Shown here in pieces: positions 22,009 through 34,339 of a stretch of DNA of 49,687 nucleotides. The DNA is from Zygnema cylindricum (Eukaryota; Streptophyta; Zygnematophyceae; Zygnematales; Zygnemataceae): positions 26,391 to 76,077 of the forward strand of contig JBBHKE010000342.1 of NCBI GenBank assembly GCA_037447655.1. The letters are read 5' to 3'. The notes below the pieces were generated by a model that did no database searches, was not told the DNA's origin, and saw only the letters and a program-made list of their open reading frames with translations. Made by a program: the position numbers and the translations under genes. Positions within the stretch are counted from its first letter, which is position 1, and the number at the start of each line of letters is the position of its first letter.

Positions 22009-22199
22009 AGAGTTCGGCTAAACAATTTAAAAAGCAATTTAAAGATAAAACAAATCATGCTTTCTTGTTATTAGTAATTGAGGCAGTTACCGATGAAAGA
22101 GGGGGGGAGAAAACACTAACATTGATGTTATTCTTAAATCAGACACCACTAAAACTCTTGAAAAACAAAAATCTGATTTTGTAACTGACAATAATACAT

Positions 22200-23110
22200 C
22201 TGATGCTGCTTTTAAAGATTTGATTTTTGAATTTAGAGATGTTTTCCTAAGTGACTTACCCTCAGGGAGGCCACCTTCCCGAGATGTGGAACATCTTATT
22301 AACCTTGAACCTGGATGTAACCCTCTTGTGACAGGAATTTATAAGCATAGCTTCTCTGAGTAGGAGGAGTTAAAGAAACATATCAAGGAGCTTCTGGAGA
22401 AAGGACATATTCAGCCCAACAAATCACCGTACGGAGCACACCAATTTTTTTTGTCAAAAAGAAGGATTAAACGTTTCACAATGTGTGTCAACTATCGTAG
22501 TCTAAACAAGATTACGGTGAGGGATAAGTAGTTGTTACCTTTAATTTGTGATTTGATAGATCGTTTAAAAGGTGATGAAGTATTTTCGTTGATTGATCTG
22601 TGTAGTGGCTTTAATCAGGTGTCAATTAGAATGAAGATGTAAAACTGCTTTTAGAACTAGAGTCGCTCATTTTGAATAGATAGTGATGCCATTTGGTTTG
22701 ACGAATGCACCGCCCACTTATCAAATATTAATGAACCAAACATTTTCGGATTACATTGATAAGTTTGTTCAAGTGTTTATAGATGACATCCTAATATACA
22801 TTGAATCTAAATAACAACATGTAACTCATATAAGGAGAGTATTGGAAAGGTTAAGAGAAAAAAAATTGTATGGAAAACTGTCAAAATCCAGTTTTCTTAA
22901 AAATGAACTATTATTTTTGGGACATATAGTTGGTGGGGAAGGTGTTAAAACAAATCGATCCAAAATCATTGCAATTCAAGATTGGAGGCAACCCGCTAAT
23001 GTCACAAAAGTTAGATCATTTTTGATACTGGCCACTTATTACAGGAAATTTATCAAGAACTTCAATATTATCTCCCCACCTTTGACGGATTTACTTCGGG
23101 AAAATGAGAC
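22200..23110 (+). pseudogene. Reverse transcriptase region of element C
   Basis: Recognisable blocks in order: [34 protein letters not shown], catalytic VFIDDILIY, and LFLGHIVGGEGV. Stops occur at 22529, 22640 and 22812 among others, with at least one frame change near 22640-22680. The polymerase DD pair is retained, but the gene is dead. Confidence 0.85.
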
Positions 23111-23238
23111 GTTTGTGTGGGGAGCTGTCATTTTTGGGATGGGCCACTTAATACAGGAAATTTATCAGGAAATTCAGTATGATCGTCTCACCTTTGATGG
23201 ACTTACTCTGGGAGAAATAGAAGTTTGTGTGGGGAGCC
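23031..23238 (+). repeat. ~105-bp tandem duplication in the RT/RNase H connection of element C
   Basis: The segment from GGCCACTTATTACAGGAAA to GTTTGTGTGGGGAGC occurs twice, from 23031 and from 23140. The second copy has accumulated more changes, so the duplication is old. Only one copy is expected in a functional polyprotein. Confidence 0.8.
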
Positions 23239-23700
23239 AATCTGGAGAGAGCTTTCGAGGAACTAAAAGGGAAGTTGACCTCTACCCCTACAATGGTGTA
23301 TCCTGATCTTGCTGGGGAATTTGAAGTTATGATCACTACTGGTGCATTTGATAAAGGTCTAGGTGTAGTCATTAGTCAAAAAATCCGCAAACATTTTCAT
23401 CCTATTGCTTTTGAGTCGAGGAAATTCAATGATGATGAAAAGAACTATCAAGCACAGGAAAAAAAATTACTTGCAATTGTTCATGCATATGTGAAATGGC
23501 GTTATTATTTGCATAGTAAAGAATTTACAGTTCACTGTGATAATAAGGAAGTCTCCTATCTACAAAGTTTAAGTGATCCCACAAATCATGAATGACTGGT
23601 AGACATGTTAAGTGGATGCAAAAATTGGCATGTTTCAAATTTAATGTCAAACTTTTTCCTGGAAAGACAAATGTAGTTGCAGATACTTTAAGTTGATATA
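23227..23700 (+). pseudogene. RNase H region of element C
   Basis: Retains HPIAFESRKF, EKNYQAQEKKLLAIVHA and FTVHCDNKEV, typical of gypsy RNase H. The first catalytic Asp of the usual TDAS motif is replaced (TTGAFDKGLG here). Stop at 23593. Confidence 0.8.
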
Positions 23701-23711
23701 TTCAAATAAGT

Positions 23712-24808
23712 GTGATGGTTCGGGATGAATTGTTTTTAGATGGTGTTAGAAATGGTTATGATAAAGATCCTTATTTTACTATGATTTGCAAGAACATTTC
23801 GAGAGGGAATTCTGATCCATTGAATAAGAGGCCTGTCAAAAACTTTAAAATAGAAGATGGTTTACTCTATTTGCGAAGAGGGGATAGATTATGCATTCCT
23901 AAAATGGTATACTTAAGAAGACAACTTTTACAGAAAGCCGATGAGCATTTAAGACATCTAGGTCGAGATAAAACTCTTAGTTGGTTGTAGAGTAGATTGT
24001 TTTGCCCCGTGATGGCAAAGGAGGTGTTGAAACATGTGGAAAGTTGTGTCCCTTGCCTACAGAGTAAACCTAGTAACCAGAAACTTAGAGGTCTCTTAAA
24101 ACCTTTAGATATTTCGAAAGACAATGGGAATCTGTCAATATGAATTTTATTGTCAGGTTGCCAACTACATCTAGAAGAAATGACAGTATCATGGTCATAG
24201 TCGATAGGTTCAGTAAAATTGCAATCTTTATCCCTTGCAAAACTACTCATTCAGTTGTAGATATTGCAAAGTTATATTTTGACAACGTGGTCAAACATCA
24301 TGGAGTTCCCTTGTCTATAGTCAGTGATAGGGATTCTAAATTTACATCTGCATTTTGGAAAGAATTGTAGCAAAATTTAGGCAATGAATTGAAAATGAGT
24401 ACCGCTTATCATCCTCAGACAGATTGACAGACAGAAAGGATAAACCGTACACTAGAGGAAATGCTTAGGAGTGTTTGCAGTGGAGTTCAGAACACATGGG
24501 AATCTAAACTGCCATTAATGGAATTTGCATACAATTCATGTAAATATGCTAGTACGGGATTCTCACCATTTGAAGTTGCATACGGATACCAACCTAGAAA
24601 AGCATTAGACTTAATAACAGGGGTCACTCAAGAGAATAGAGGTTCAGGAACAGAGTTTTGGGAATACATTCAAACAGTTTGGAAAACTGTCCGGGATGCA
24701 TTAGTGGAGGCACAAAGGAGGCAAGAATTAAATGCTAACTGCAAACATGGTGATTGGGTTGAACATGGTGATTGGGTGGTAAGCACAGGTGACAAGGTTT
24801 GGCTTTGA
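23712..24808 (+). pseudogene. Integrase region of element C
   Basis: Zinc-binding part HLRHLG.. and CVPCLQSKP, then a core with IVDRFSKIAIFIPC, VSDRDSKFTS and QTERINRTLEE. The first catalytic Asp of the usual MDFI motif is Asn here (MNFIVRLP). Stops at 23988, 24368 and 24426. Residual C-terminal text (YIGPFAVI, HPVIDVSHLKL) continues to about 25180. Confidence 0.85.
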
Positions 24809-25251
24809 TAAACTCATTACATGTGCACAATCGAGGGATAATCAGATCTTACGGGGAAATTTGCTCCTTAGTATATCGGACCATTTGCTGTAATCGATAT
24901 GATATCGTCAGTTGCTGCCAAATTGGACTTTTGGCCTTCAACAAAAAATCATCCAGTGATAGACGTTAGTCACTTGAAACTAACAAATCTTTGACCAACT
25001 GAAGGAGAATTAGAATTGGATCCCTTTATTATTACAAAACTTGTGGTCTACAGATGGGTAATAGATTGGGTTGGTCAACTGTTTATTGTCGGCAATACTA
25101 TATTCTGGCAAGTGCATTAAGTAGGAAGGCCAAAAGATGAGTTGACTTTCAAAGATAAAATTTTTGAGTTTTTATAAAGGTATTGGAGGGATAATTATAT
25201 AGAAGTCGCGTCTTGAGAATGAAATGTGTTTTAACTAAGGTTAGTTAAATA

Positions 25252-25265
25252 TAAAGAGGGGATGA
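25252..25265 (+). promoter_or_regulatory. Polypurine tract of element C
   Basis: TAAAGAGGGGATGA directly before the 3' LTR start; the plus-strand DNA priming site of LTR retrotransposons. Confidence 0.8.
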
Positions 25266-26218
25266 TGTAACAGAAATAGTGAACCGAACTTGTTCTTAAA
25301 TGGGTATTTAAGTGTTACAAATATAGAGTTATGAATTTGGTAGATGCTTGCTAAAGAATCACACGATTTATAATTTTTTTTTTTTAAATATAGCGATAGG
25401 TGTATTTAGGCGACAACGCAAGGTCAGAATAACGCAAGGGTCAAACTAGCCGTGGATTTTCAGGCGCAAGTTTAAAAAGTACCATATGAATCAATATTTT
25501 GTTTGGTATGCACGATGGTTCCTTTCGTACAATTTTTAGTACGAAACGTCACTATCGCTCTATAGAATTTCGTAGGTAGTTTCGCGTGTGAAATTTGCGA
25601 TGCACGTTTGTGCGAAGTTGCGTTTTGGTTGGCGCGCACTTTTGCACGTAAATGTTACGCAGTGTAATGTAGCGTTTATTTGGTTAGTAAATCCTACGTA
25701 GTTAGTAAGAGATTTCGCACGTTTTTGCATTGGTTAGTTTGAGTCCTAGTTGATTAATGATTGGCCCAGGTAAAACTTGTTCAACGGAGCCTTGAGTCTG
25801 GCCTGGCTATTCCAGGGCAATGATGGATAAATAGTGAAGTTGAAAGGAAGAGTACGCATCTTTTCCTTTGGGAAAAATTTGTGGAAATTCTGGCTAATCT
25901 TGGTCCTGAGCGAATAATGCCGAATTGGAGCAATGGCATTTTTGCACAAAAATCACTTACAAACTAAATAATGTCTTAGTAGTTAAAAGATATAATATTT
26001 AAGAGTGGAGGGTAGTGGAAAATACTTTAATAAGAAGGGTTGAGCCACGAGGGCAAGAGACCAAGCTAATGTTATGTGGACAAAAGCTTCTTCTAATTTA
26101 AAGCTTATCCTTATGTGAGTGTTTTTCAATGTGGATGTGTATTTTCTAATGTGTGGATTTTGATTTTTAAATTGGTTGTAGTTATAGGATTTTCTGAGAG
26201 GTAGGAAATCCTTTTACA
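25266..26218 (+). repeat. 3' LTR of gypsy element C
   Basis: TGTAACAGAAATAGTG.. to ..CCTTTTACA, 953 bp. Clearly diverged from the 5' LTR by substitutions and short indels, indicating an old insertion. Confidence 0.9.
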
Positions 26219-26224
26219 TACACA

Positions 26225-26555
26225 CCATAAGCAAATTTTGTGATTTTTTGTTGGTTGTCCATCGTGACACGTAGCTTGATTGAACATCGTGGAGCGATTA
26301 ATTTTTTTCTATACCTGCCAACCCACCAACCCACCTCCTTGAGGTACGCTAGAGCTACAAATAAAAAATAAGCGAAATCCTCGCCGATGGATATCCGATG
26401 GTCAGTGTTACCTCCCAGACTTTCGGAGAGTATTTGCAAGATTCTCTGTAATGTTTTTTTGCTTATTAAAACAAAATAAACGGTACGGTTTGGTATGAAT
26501 AGTCACAGATTTTTTTAAACTACACCACTTTTTGACCGATGGAACGTGACCCTTA
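26225..26555. repeat. Partial copy of the 12079-12810 inverted-repeat element
   Basis: Aligns with 12490-12810: GTGACACGTAGCTTGATTG, TGCCAACCCACC, GAGAGTATTTGCAAGATTC and the right end GATGGAACGTGACCCTTA. The left half is missing where the gypsy LTR ends. Confidence 0.75.
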
Positions 26556-26622
26556 TTTGGAAGTACAAATCTAATAGATTGCATTATTATAATCCGTACT
26601 GCTCATATTATTGCCACATTCA

Positions 26623-26960
26623 TGTTGAAATTAATTTTTTCTTTAGGCATTTTCTAGATTTAAAACTTATAAAATAAAGACGAAAAATAGCAAAGGTAGT
26701 CTGTCTCTAACTCCTCTCTCAAGCCCCCACACTTGCAGAAGTCATTGAAGGCTAGAGAGGAAGCTAAAGCCATGACTGCCTAAGCTTCTTAGAGAGAAAC
26801 ATAGCTGACCCTTGGTAGATTTATCAAAAGGATTGATGGACCGAGAATTTGATCTTGGTACCTGTCGTCTGTCAAAGTAACCGTTAGTTTTGTTTTATAG
26901 ATTCTCAAAAGGTCCAAGAAGTAACAATGACCGTTAGATTGTACGCTCATTTTGGTTGTG
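26623..26960 (+). mobile_element. Truncated copia-type LTR (5' part)
   Basis: Starts TGTTGAAATTAATTTTTTC, like the solo LTR at 34340. Keeps CAAGCCCCCACACTTGCAG, GTCATTGAAGGCTAG and the AGAATTTGATCTTGGTACCTG module, then fades out near 26960. No 3' terminus found. Confidence 0.7.
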
Positions 26961-28509
26961 GAATAGTACTACCCACCTCCCCGAGGTGGTTTGTCAATTA
27001 TATAGCATGTAAAATCGCAACACATGGATGATATAGGCACGTGTCATCGAGGACTATCACCGGAATTTTCAAAAGTTGCGTAGGTCATGTGCCTTCAGAC
27101 TAGGTGGACTTGACTCCACCAAAATTTAAGCGAAATTCATTTCCGAAGTATATTTCGTAATGCCATTTTTGCCATCTTGCCAGCTTCGTGGTTTCCCGCG
27201 CAAAGAATTCAAATTTTCTAATGACTTGGTAAGCAGGTACATAGTTAACTGTTATGCAAGTACATGGTAGGCTAATGCAAATTTTAAATTAAAATTGATA
27301 GGCGGACAATTTTAATATCCAATGTTTAACGCACTTATTACCACTCACATCAGGACACACATACGACAGCTTGTTTACACACTACATGATGTCCCCTTGT
27401 CCAAAATATGAAGGCCAATAACGTTATCCATACAATTACATAAAACCTCCCAAAGAAATTTCGGCCTTATTGCAAAAAAAAAATTGGTGTAAAGAAACAA
27501 ATAGTGTTGTTAACACTATTTTGGATTTAAGAGCTTATGGCCAACAGAAAATTAATGCTAATTCATAACTTCTAACACTAATTTGGATACACATTCCCAT
27601 AGTGTAGCCTTTATAGCCTATGTTCACAATGTCGACGTTCAAACATGTGAGAACAGGTTCGGGAAGTTTTCCCTTGTTTTTAGTAATAGGGATCAACTCT
27701 AAGTACGCTTTCACGTGTCAATACAACTCACTTTTTCATCTCAACACTGTTATCTAGTGCATTTTATTCACGATTGTGCAAAATAAGGAGAAATTCTAGT
27801 ACGGGCTCTCACATTTTTTACACCACGCTATTGAATAACTTCCTAAATAAGTTTTATTGACACTAATTAGACCATATATATATTAACGTAAAGGAAAAAA
27901 TAGAGCTAATAATTAATTTTTAGGTACGAGGGTCAAAATATAGGGGTGCTCAATTGGTGTTGTTAACAGTGATAGTTATTCAAGGTGTAGTTCGTCTATT
28001 TTGTTCATCCTTACCCACCTATTTTTAAGCTTTTTCTCAAGTAATATTTGTGCCTTGCTATTTTGTTCCAGTATGCTTTCGTCACGATAACCATAAGTAA
28101 GATTGTGGTAATAACATCTATTCTATTTTTTTTATCGTGCACGTTACATAAAAAAGTTTTTTTGCAAAATATACCCAATTATATATTTCATTTTTTCAGC
28201 TCTATTGATATTTTGTAGTTGCACTCTATTTGATCCACTAATTTTCATACCCAAATTCGATGTTTTTTTTGTATTCTACCCCAAATGTTCTTTTCAACAC
28301 CTTGGATATTAGTATCTTATGCTTTTGTTATACTGGCGAGAGACCTTCATAACCGTTTTTTTATCGACATCTTTGTTTCTGTTCAATAGTTAGTGGCCAT
28401 GGCTGAATTGTACAAAAGTTGCCTTTCAATATCGTGATGTAATATGGGTCCCCCCACACTCGAAATGATGCAAAAAAAAATCGTATTGAACCGCCTGACC
28501 CGACAACAT
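26961..28509. other. Anonymous A/T-rich spacer
   Basis: No open frame of note, no repeat boundary and no RNA gene recognised. Confidence 0.5.
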
Positions 28510-28610
28510 CAGGCTAGTGGCGTAGTAGTAAACACATTGACGACCACACCTAAAAAGGTTCAAGCTCTAGTCTATCCCGAGTGTGGGTCATGCCAAATAT
28601 TAGATTAGAA
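28510..28610 (+). repeat. SINE-like tRNA-derived segment
   Basis: An A-box-like TAGTGGCGTAGTAGTAA near 28515 and a B-box-like GGTTCAAGCTC at 28557-28567, about 40 bases apart. The arrangement resembles the polymerase III promoter of plant SINEs. Both boxes deviate from consensus and no target duplication was found. Confidence 0.4.
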
Positions 28611-30746
28611 TGTTCACAGCGCTAACTGACCTAGCAATTGTGTCTATTATATAAATTTGACTAGTGTATGGGAATTCCATGAATTTTATGAGACACTAAA
28701 TTAATGAGTGTGTAACATGTTTCAATGACCTCCTATAATTTTTTACCCAAAGAAATGATTAAAAGTAGCCGATTCGATTCTGTTGAACATACACGTTGTT
28801 AATTTCGGTCATCGTCTTCAGCTCTCACCCTGACTAAAGAATCGTTATTCTTGGGTGACGATTAGGACGAGGCTCGTGTTTGGGTGGGGTTATTTTAACA
28901 AACTTCATCTTTTATAGCCTAGTGGGATAAATGTTTCAGTCAAAATACTTGTGATGTCAACCTTTAGTTGTTTGAAGCACACTGAGCTAAAAACATTCCC
29001 AAAAATTTGGGGGCAAGGTTCGAGTTTGATAACTGTAGTGTTAAAGATATTATCAAATATCATAGTGTGCACAAAAGTCAGGTTTTCAAAAATTACCGAG
29101 GAAGCATCTAGAAATACTGGGTCATTTGTTGGGTCGTCGACACATATTCAACATTGTAAGAAAAGAAAAAACATGTAACGGTTAGTGGTTAGTAACATCT
29201 TAGTGGTTAGTGGCTGAATAATAAAATCGAGCATAGAAATAAAATAGAAAATTAATCCATGAGAGACACAAGTTACCCATGTTCAATTTTGCATCAATTA
29301 GAGATTGTTGTCAAAGTACACAAGAAGTTCACTTTATTTTCATGTTTTTTGGAGTTGGAAGTGTCATCCATCTATAATGAGTTGTTTTGGCACTCAACAT
29401 TTTCGAGTTACCTCTTAGAAAAACATTGGCTACGCAGATGACATTAGTTCTCTACTTGTTTTCATGTGGATTACCGATATGAATAAACCTTTCATTGATA
29501 TCTTACCCTTTTGTGTGTTATAGGTGGCTTGATTTGGCTTTGATCAGCAACATTTACTAAGGTTGTTGTCAGGTTGATCGCGATGGTCGATTTTAATTTT
29601 CAAGTTACATGCCTATAGGTTACCTTCACGAATACGAATGAGTGAACAACCAATTGTTGTGTTGTGGAGCTGAAAAGACCTTAGATGAGGCAAATTTCTT
29701 AAAAATTGTATTAAAATTCTTCCTTGATCCGTCCTTAGAGATGGTAAAACAACAACATATTTGGAAAACTACTTGATACGGTAGAGGAACTTTAGAGAAG
29801 TTAAAGCCAAAAATGCACTTATGTGAGGGTTTTTTGGGAACCAACTAGAAAACATGACAGGACTAAAATGTTTGTGGGAGATATGAAAGACACCCGAGTT
29901 GGAGGTGTCTTGCAAAATCCTTATGGGAATTCTATATCAATGTGGCGCATCCATGGAGGCGCAGGATCATATAATGCACATATGCTGCTTGAAGCCGACT
30001 AAGTTTCGTTCAACCTCTCTATGGCACGAATATTACCTTGTGATTGTTACTGATATTAGTGCAATGTAAGGACATTTTGAGTTGGTCGATCATGAAAAAT
30101 TGACCACTTAGATTTGAAACGAAGTCCTCAAGGTGTTGTTGAAATACGTATTAAACAGCGAGATCATGAGACAACAAATGAAAGATGCAAAGAACTCTAT
30201 ATTCGCCTCAAGATGGAGGAAACTCGATGATAATCCAAACATGAAAGATCAACCTGGCAAGCACAACAATGATAATGCGTACAAACACATCCTCCTCACC
30301 TATACCTTAAGTTGATATCATAAGATCAACCTTTATTGACTCTTCATTTGAAAAATAACCAAAACCAAAGTAAAATCGAGGTATTTCTCTCTTATGTCAT
30401 ATACTGATATTTTAAGTTGCTTCTCATCAATGATCACCAGTTCTTTTTACCTATAGTTGTCAAGGAAGAACTTAACCTGGTTTTGGCATGATGTCATGGA
30501 TCAATTTTACAAATCCAAGCAATTATTCGTTCCTATAGTCCTTGGAGAATATTGTGGTCAAGACGTTTTCGAAAGGTGTAAATATAATTGAGGCATTAAT
30601 TATTGCAAATTGCAATGTGGAAACAAGGAGCGCATTGGGTGACAAATTCGACAGCCATTCGATATCTTGTATGTTTTCCCCTAATTGTTTCTTTCTAAAA
30701 CGAACATCTTCCAAACTAAACTTATATCACAATAACGCTTTGGTAT
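28611..30746. other. Spacer with short unidentified frames
   Basis: Several 60-85-codon frames (28951, 29259, 30133, 30542 plus; 29626, 30523 minus). None carries a domain I recognise. It may be an old decayed gene or transposon. Confidence 0.4.
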
Positions 30747-31334
30747 TGTTAGGATTGCAATGTGGGATTTTGTCAATGTTGGTTCGTTTTTAGTGTGGGT
30801 CAGTTTTGTCGCGCGTCACGTCGTGCATTTCGTTTCATTAGTTCTTTTCAGTTTCGTTTGATTAAGTGTGAACGGTTTGGTCTATTTCGTTTGTGTATGA
30901 GACTTCTAGTACTTTCGGTTCGTACGTAGTACTTCTAGCGGTTTCGTTTCGTGTAGGATAAGTTGTACTTTAAGTATTGTACTTCTAGATCTTTCGTTTT
31001 GAGAATTCTCAATTTGTGTCGTACTCTATTTTCCGTCCAAGTACATGTGACTCTTCTATAATTATATTTCTAGATGTAATATGGCGACTAAGTTTTAATT
31101 CCAGCTAGTGAGGGATTAGATGTTAACTAGGGAGAAATTAAAGAGAAATTATTGTAGAGTTAATGTATGAGAATTAATGTGAATTTCCTCTTTTGAATTA
31201 TGTAATTCCTCTATCTATGTTCATGAGAATTTAATGTATGTGAGCTGGTAGATAATTGATTTAAGTTAAATTCACTTCTGCATTGTGTAATTTGTCAATT
31301 TTCTGCGCATTCCGATTAAATCTCTATCCTTTCA
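30747..31334 (+). repeat. 5' LTR of copia element B
   Basis: TGTTAGGATTGCAATGTGG to ..ATCCTTTCA, 588 bp, TG..CA. Matches 44970-45554 with scattered substitutions. Confidence 0.92.
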
Positions 31335-31336
31335 AT

Positions 31337-31348
31337 TGGTATAGGAGC
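31337..31348 (+). promoter_or_regulatory. Mutated primer binding site of element B
   Basis: TGGTATAGGAGC, two bases after the LTR. It differs at two positions from the initiator-Met site TGGTATCAGAGC. Confidence 0.7.
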
Positions 31349-31515
31349 AATTTAGTAGTCTTGGTAAAATTGTACCCGAAAATGAAAAGTTACAAGTGTT
31401 CTTAGAGGGATTACCCGAAACATATTCGACGTCTAGTGAAATAATTCAATCTAAAAAGAAGGCTACACTTGAGTATGCGGTGAATTATTTGAAGTCCATT
31501 GAGAAGTCTAGAGAA
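31349..31515 (+). pseudogene. gag fragment of element B, left of the element A insertion
   Basis: Open frame with ENEKLQVFLEGLPETYST and ATLEYAVNYLKSIE, typical of the middle of copia gag (UBN2-type). It starts only ~10 bases after the primer site, so the gag start and N-terminal ~150 codons are deleted. The frame continues at 39843 on the far side of element A. Confidence 0.8.
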
Positions 31516-31520
31516 AGTGT

Positions 31521-31725
31521 TGCAACTCTGAGACCTCCATAGGACCTCAAAGTAAGCAGCTCACACAAAGCCTCTAGGATAACCCTGACCCCTTTGTCTT
31601 TCAGCACAAATAACCGCCATCCTGGCAAACAAAAACTCTGACCACCTTCACCCCTATGAAGGCAAGACTCCCTTGAGTCTATAGCAAAAAGATTCTCTGA
31701 ATTTGCTTCCCTGAGCAGTAAGTTA
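31521..31725 (-). repeat. Partial third LTR (3' ~205 bp) of element A
   Basis: Matches 32489-32691 (3' end of the full LTR) up to GAGCAGTAAGTT, where it switches into gag sequence. It ends at the AGTGT target duplication with a proper LTR terminus. Confidence 0.88.
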
Positions 31726-32488
31726 AAGGCTTGGCCACTCTTTCCTCCCCTTCGGATCTCAATCGTATTCTCCCGAACGAGAATCATCCCTACCACTGAG
31801 TTCCATATCCACCTTGAGTCCGGCAAGTCCTGCACACGGTTGACTATGTTCTCGGACTCATCGGGTAGCTTCATCAGTAGACAGTTAACCTTTTCTTTTT
31901 CACTAAAATCTTTTCCAACACTCTCCAGCTCCATGAAAAGTGTAGCAAGCTCATTGCAAAAATCCAACATCTTCCCCCCTTTGTATACATACTCCTTAAC
32001 TTTCTGATTAGCCAACTGTTGTTGCTGAATCGTACCACTTCTGTACATCTCTATGAGAGCCATCCAAAGATCGGATGCCCTTTCTACCTGCAAATGAGGA
32101 CATGCAAGTCCTTGAGTAAGATGGCGGAGGATGAAGTGCTTTGCCGCCATATTGTTGAAGTCCTAGGCATCAGTATCATTCTCCTCGTTCCTCGGAATAG
32201 GTGACATGAATGCCGAACCAGTTGCTATTGGTGTGGTCATCTCCTTCTCGTTTCCTTTGTTCACCACCTCTCCTTCCTTTTTCTCCTCCGTTGATGATGG
32301 ATCTACATCTCTAGTGAATCTGCCTCCTGTTAACCCTGGAGGTACCCCAAGACTGGATGGGCGCCTCAGCAGTCGACTCATTATTCCCCAAAACCATTTC
32401 TCACATAGAGCTCTTGTCATCATACTTTCCCAGTATATGAAGTCGGCTCCATTAAATATGGGCACCCTAGATGGTGGGCCCATAACCA
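31726..32488 (-). pseudogene. Second copy of the gag 5' segment of element A
   Basis: Near-identical to 38052-38814, including an in-frame TAG at 32163-32165. It ends abruptly at the junction to the partial LTR, before the zinc knuckle. Confidence 0.88.
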
Positions 32489-33511
32489 GCAACTCTGTAA
32501 CCTCCATAGAACCTCAGAGTAAGCAGCTCACACGAAGCCTCTAGGATAACCTTGACCCCTTTGTCTTTCAGCACGAATAACCGCCACCCAGGAAAACAAA
32601 AACCCTAACCACCTTCAACCCTATGAAGGTAAGACTCCCTTGAGTCTATAGAAAAAAGATTCTCTGAATTTGCTTCACTGAGCAGTAAGTTATGGAGGGT
32701 CAAAGTTTGACCTTTTTTTCATAAGCTCTGTGAGAGAGAGGGTCCTATCCACCAAGACTCTATCTACTGACGTACGGCACCAATCATATTGTTGTACCGT
32801 ACATAAAAGTACAGTTACCGGTGTACTTTATGTACGAACATTGTACGACATGAAAAAATGTCGACACGTGTCTTTTCTGGATTCGTTTCCGTAATCCCTG
32901 GAGATGATGAAATCCAATGTCGTGGTGCCACGTGTCATCCGATGTGGCGGCGACCATAAACCGCCGAAATCTTCTTCCGCGATCTCGACATTCTTTATGG
33001 CCGTTTGATTGAATGCGGATTTCAATCGTAGCCGTCATAAATAGTTGTGATGTATTTGTTTCGCTATCGAAACAAATGCGCGGTACTTATTTATTCTTCG
33101 TACTCGTAATCCGTACTTTAATAACTCAATCTATGTACCCTGTATATAGTTTGTTGTTAAATGAATTAGTCTACATGTTAACGTTTAAATACGTATTACA
33201 CTCTATATCACTTACCACTAATCCTAGACTAAATGGATTAGGTTACCGGCTACCGGCGGCATTTCCCATCCGTAGGTACCACGATCAAATTCTCTAGGCG
33301 ACAACTACCTTTTAGTAAATTAACTACTTTACTACCCTGTAAATCTCTGGATAGCATAGGCAGCCATGACACTAGCTTCCTCTCCAACTTCTCAGTGACT
33401 GCAACAAGTGTGAGAGTTGGAGAGAGAAGTTAGAGTCAAACTGCCTCGGCTTCTTATTCTGCACTTTTATTTTAGACCTAGAAAATACTAAAAGAGCCAT
33501 CAATTTTTACA
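32489..33511 (-). repeat. 3' LTR of element A
   Basis: 1023 bp, starts TGTAAAAATTGATGGC at 33511 on the minus strand. It is preceded by a polypurine tract (AATAAGGGGAG) and followed by a primer-site-like TGGTTATGGGCCC. Confidence 0.9.
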
Positions 33512-34339
33512 CTCCCCTTATTTTTTAGTCACTCTTTATTTTCAGACCACACTTCCTCCTGTAGAAAATTAGCTTAGGGGAAGGCACAGGTTTGGTCATC
33601 ATATGTGCCAACTTCTCGCTATCTGGTCGGTACTCTAAACTATTTATTTTGTTATCTAATTTCTCTCTAACAAAGCTGAGTCTAATGTCCATGTGTTTGG
33701 CTTTAAAATGATATTTAGGATTGGCAGATATAGCGATCGCTGCCTGATTATCACAAAAAAATTTCTGCACACCACTCTTAAGGTGACCTAGCTCACCAAG
33801 CAAAGACTTGACCCAAATCAATTCTTTTACAGCAGAGCAAGAGGCCATATACTCAGCCTCCATTATGGACTGAGCAATAACCTTTTGTTGTTTGCTACTC
33901 AAACAGCAAGCCCCATCACCCACATATAATACATATCTAGAAGTACATCTCCTCATCGGAGCATCACCATAACTGGCATCACTCGAAGTAGTGATGTCAG
34001 TATTCTCACCACCCACATGCAACCATAGATCCCTAGTTCCTATCAAATATCTAAGGACTCTCTTAGTCGCCTCCCAATCCTTCTTAGTGGTAGCATTTAG
34101 ACTTCTACTCATCACTCCTACTGCTGCAGCTAAATCCGGCCGGGTACAATTTATAAAATAGATTAGGCTTCCCACTACTTGCCTGTAAGGAATAGTCTGC
34201 ATGAAATTTTGTTCTTCAGGACTTAATTCCTCGTCTAAGACTATTACTACTTCTTCCCCACTCCCCTCATTTCCCTTATTTAACTCCATTGGAGTTGTAG
34301 AACTATTAGCTTTATCCATCTGAAATTTTTCCAGCATGT
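33512..34339 (-). pseudogene. RNase H region of element A
   Basis: Contains copia blocks YRQVVGSLIYF, TRPDLAAAVGVMSR, RYLIGTRD, SKQQKVIAQSIMEAEYMA, FCDNQAAIAI and HMDIRLSFVREK, ending with LAHMMTKPVP. Open over ~270 codons. The usual A(D)AD(W/Y) start motif is SSDASYGDA. The first few codons of the open frame belong to the solo LTR, not to the element. Confidence 0.88.

Larger units (their letters stand above)
18442..26218 (+). mobile_element. Ty3/gypsy LTR retrotransposon (element C), full structure, decayed
   Basis: Two LTRs, a primer binding site, two CCHC knuckles, protease, reverse transcriptase, RNase H and integrase in the gypsy order (integrase last). The internal frame is broken by many stops and shifts, and key acidic residues are altered in RNase H and integrase. 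The element cannot move by itself. Flanks (CAAAC left, TACAC right) do not form a clean 5-bp duplication. It is the only near-complete gypsy element here; a fragment of the same LTR family lies at 15526-15698. Confidence 0.92.

Noticed and set aside
31485-31725. A fusion protein of gag with a novel C-terminus at 31.5-31.7 kb
   Set aside because: The C-terminal part is partial-LTR sequence and flanking element B read in frame, not a real domain.
32784-33297. 84-94-residue frames at 32.8-33.3 kb, repeated at 39.1-39.6 kb
   Set aside because: They lie wholly within the two LTRs of element A, so their duplication reflects the LTR pair.
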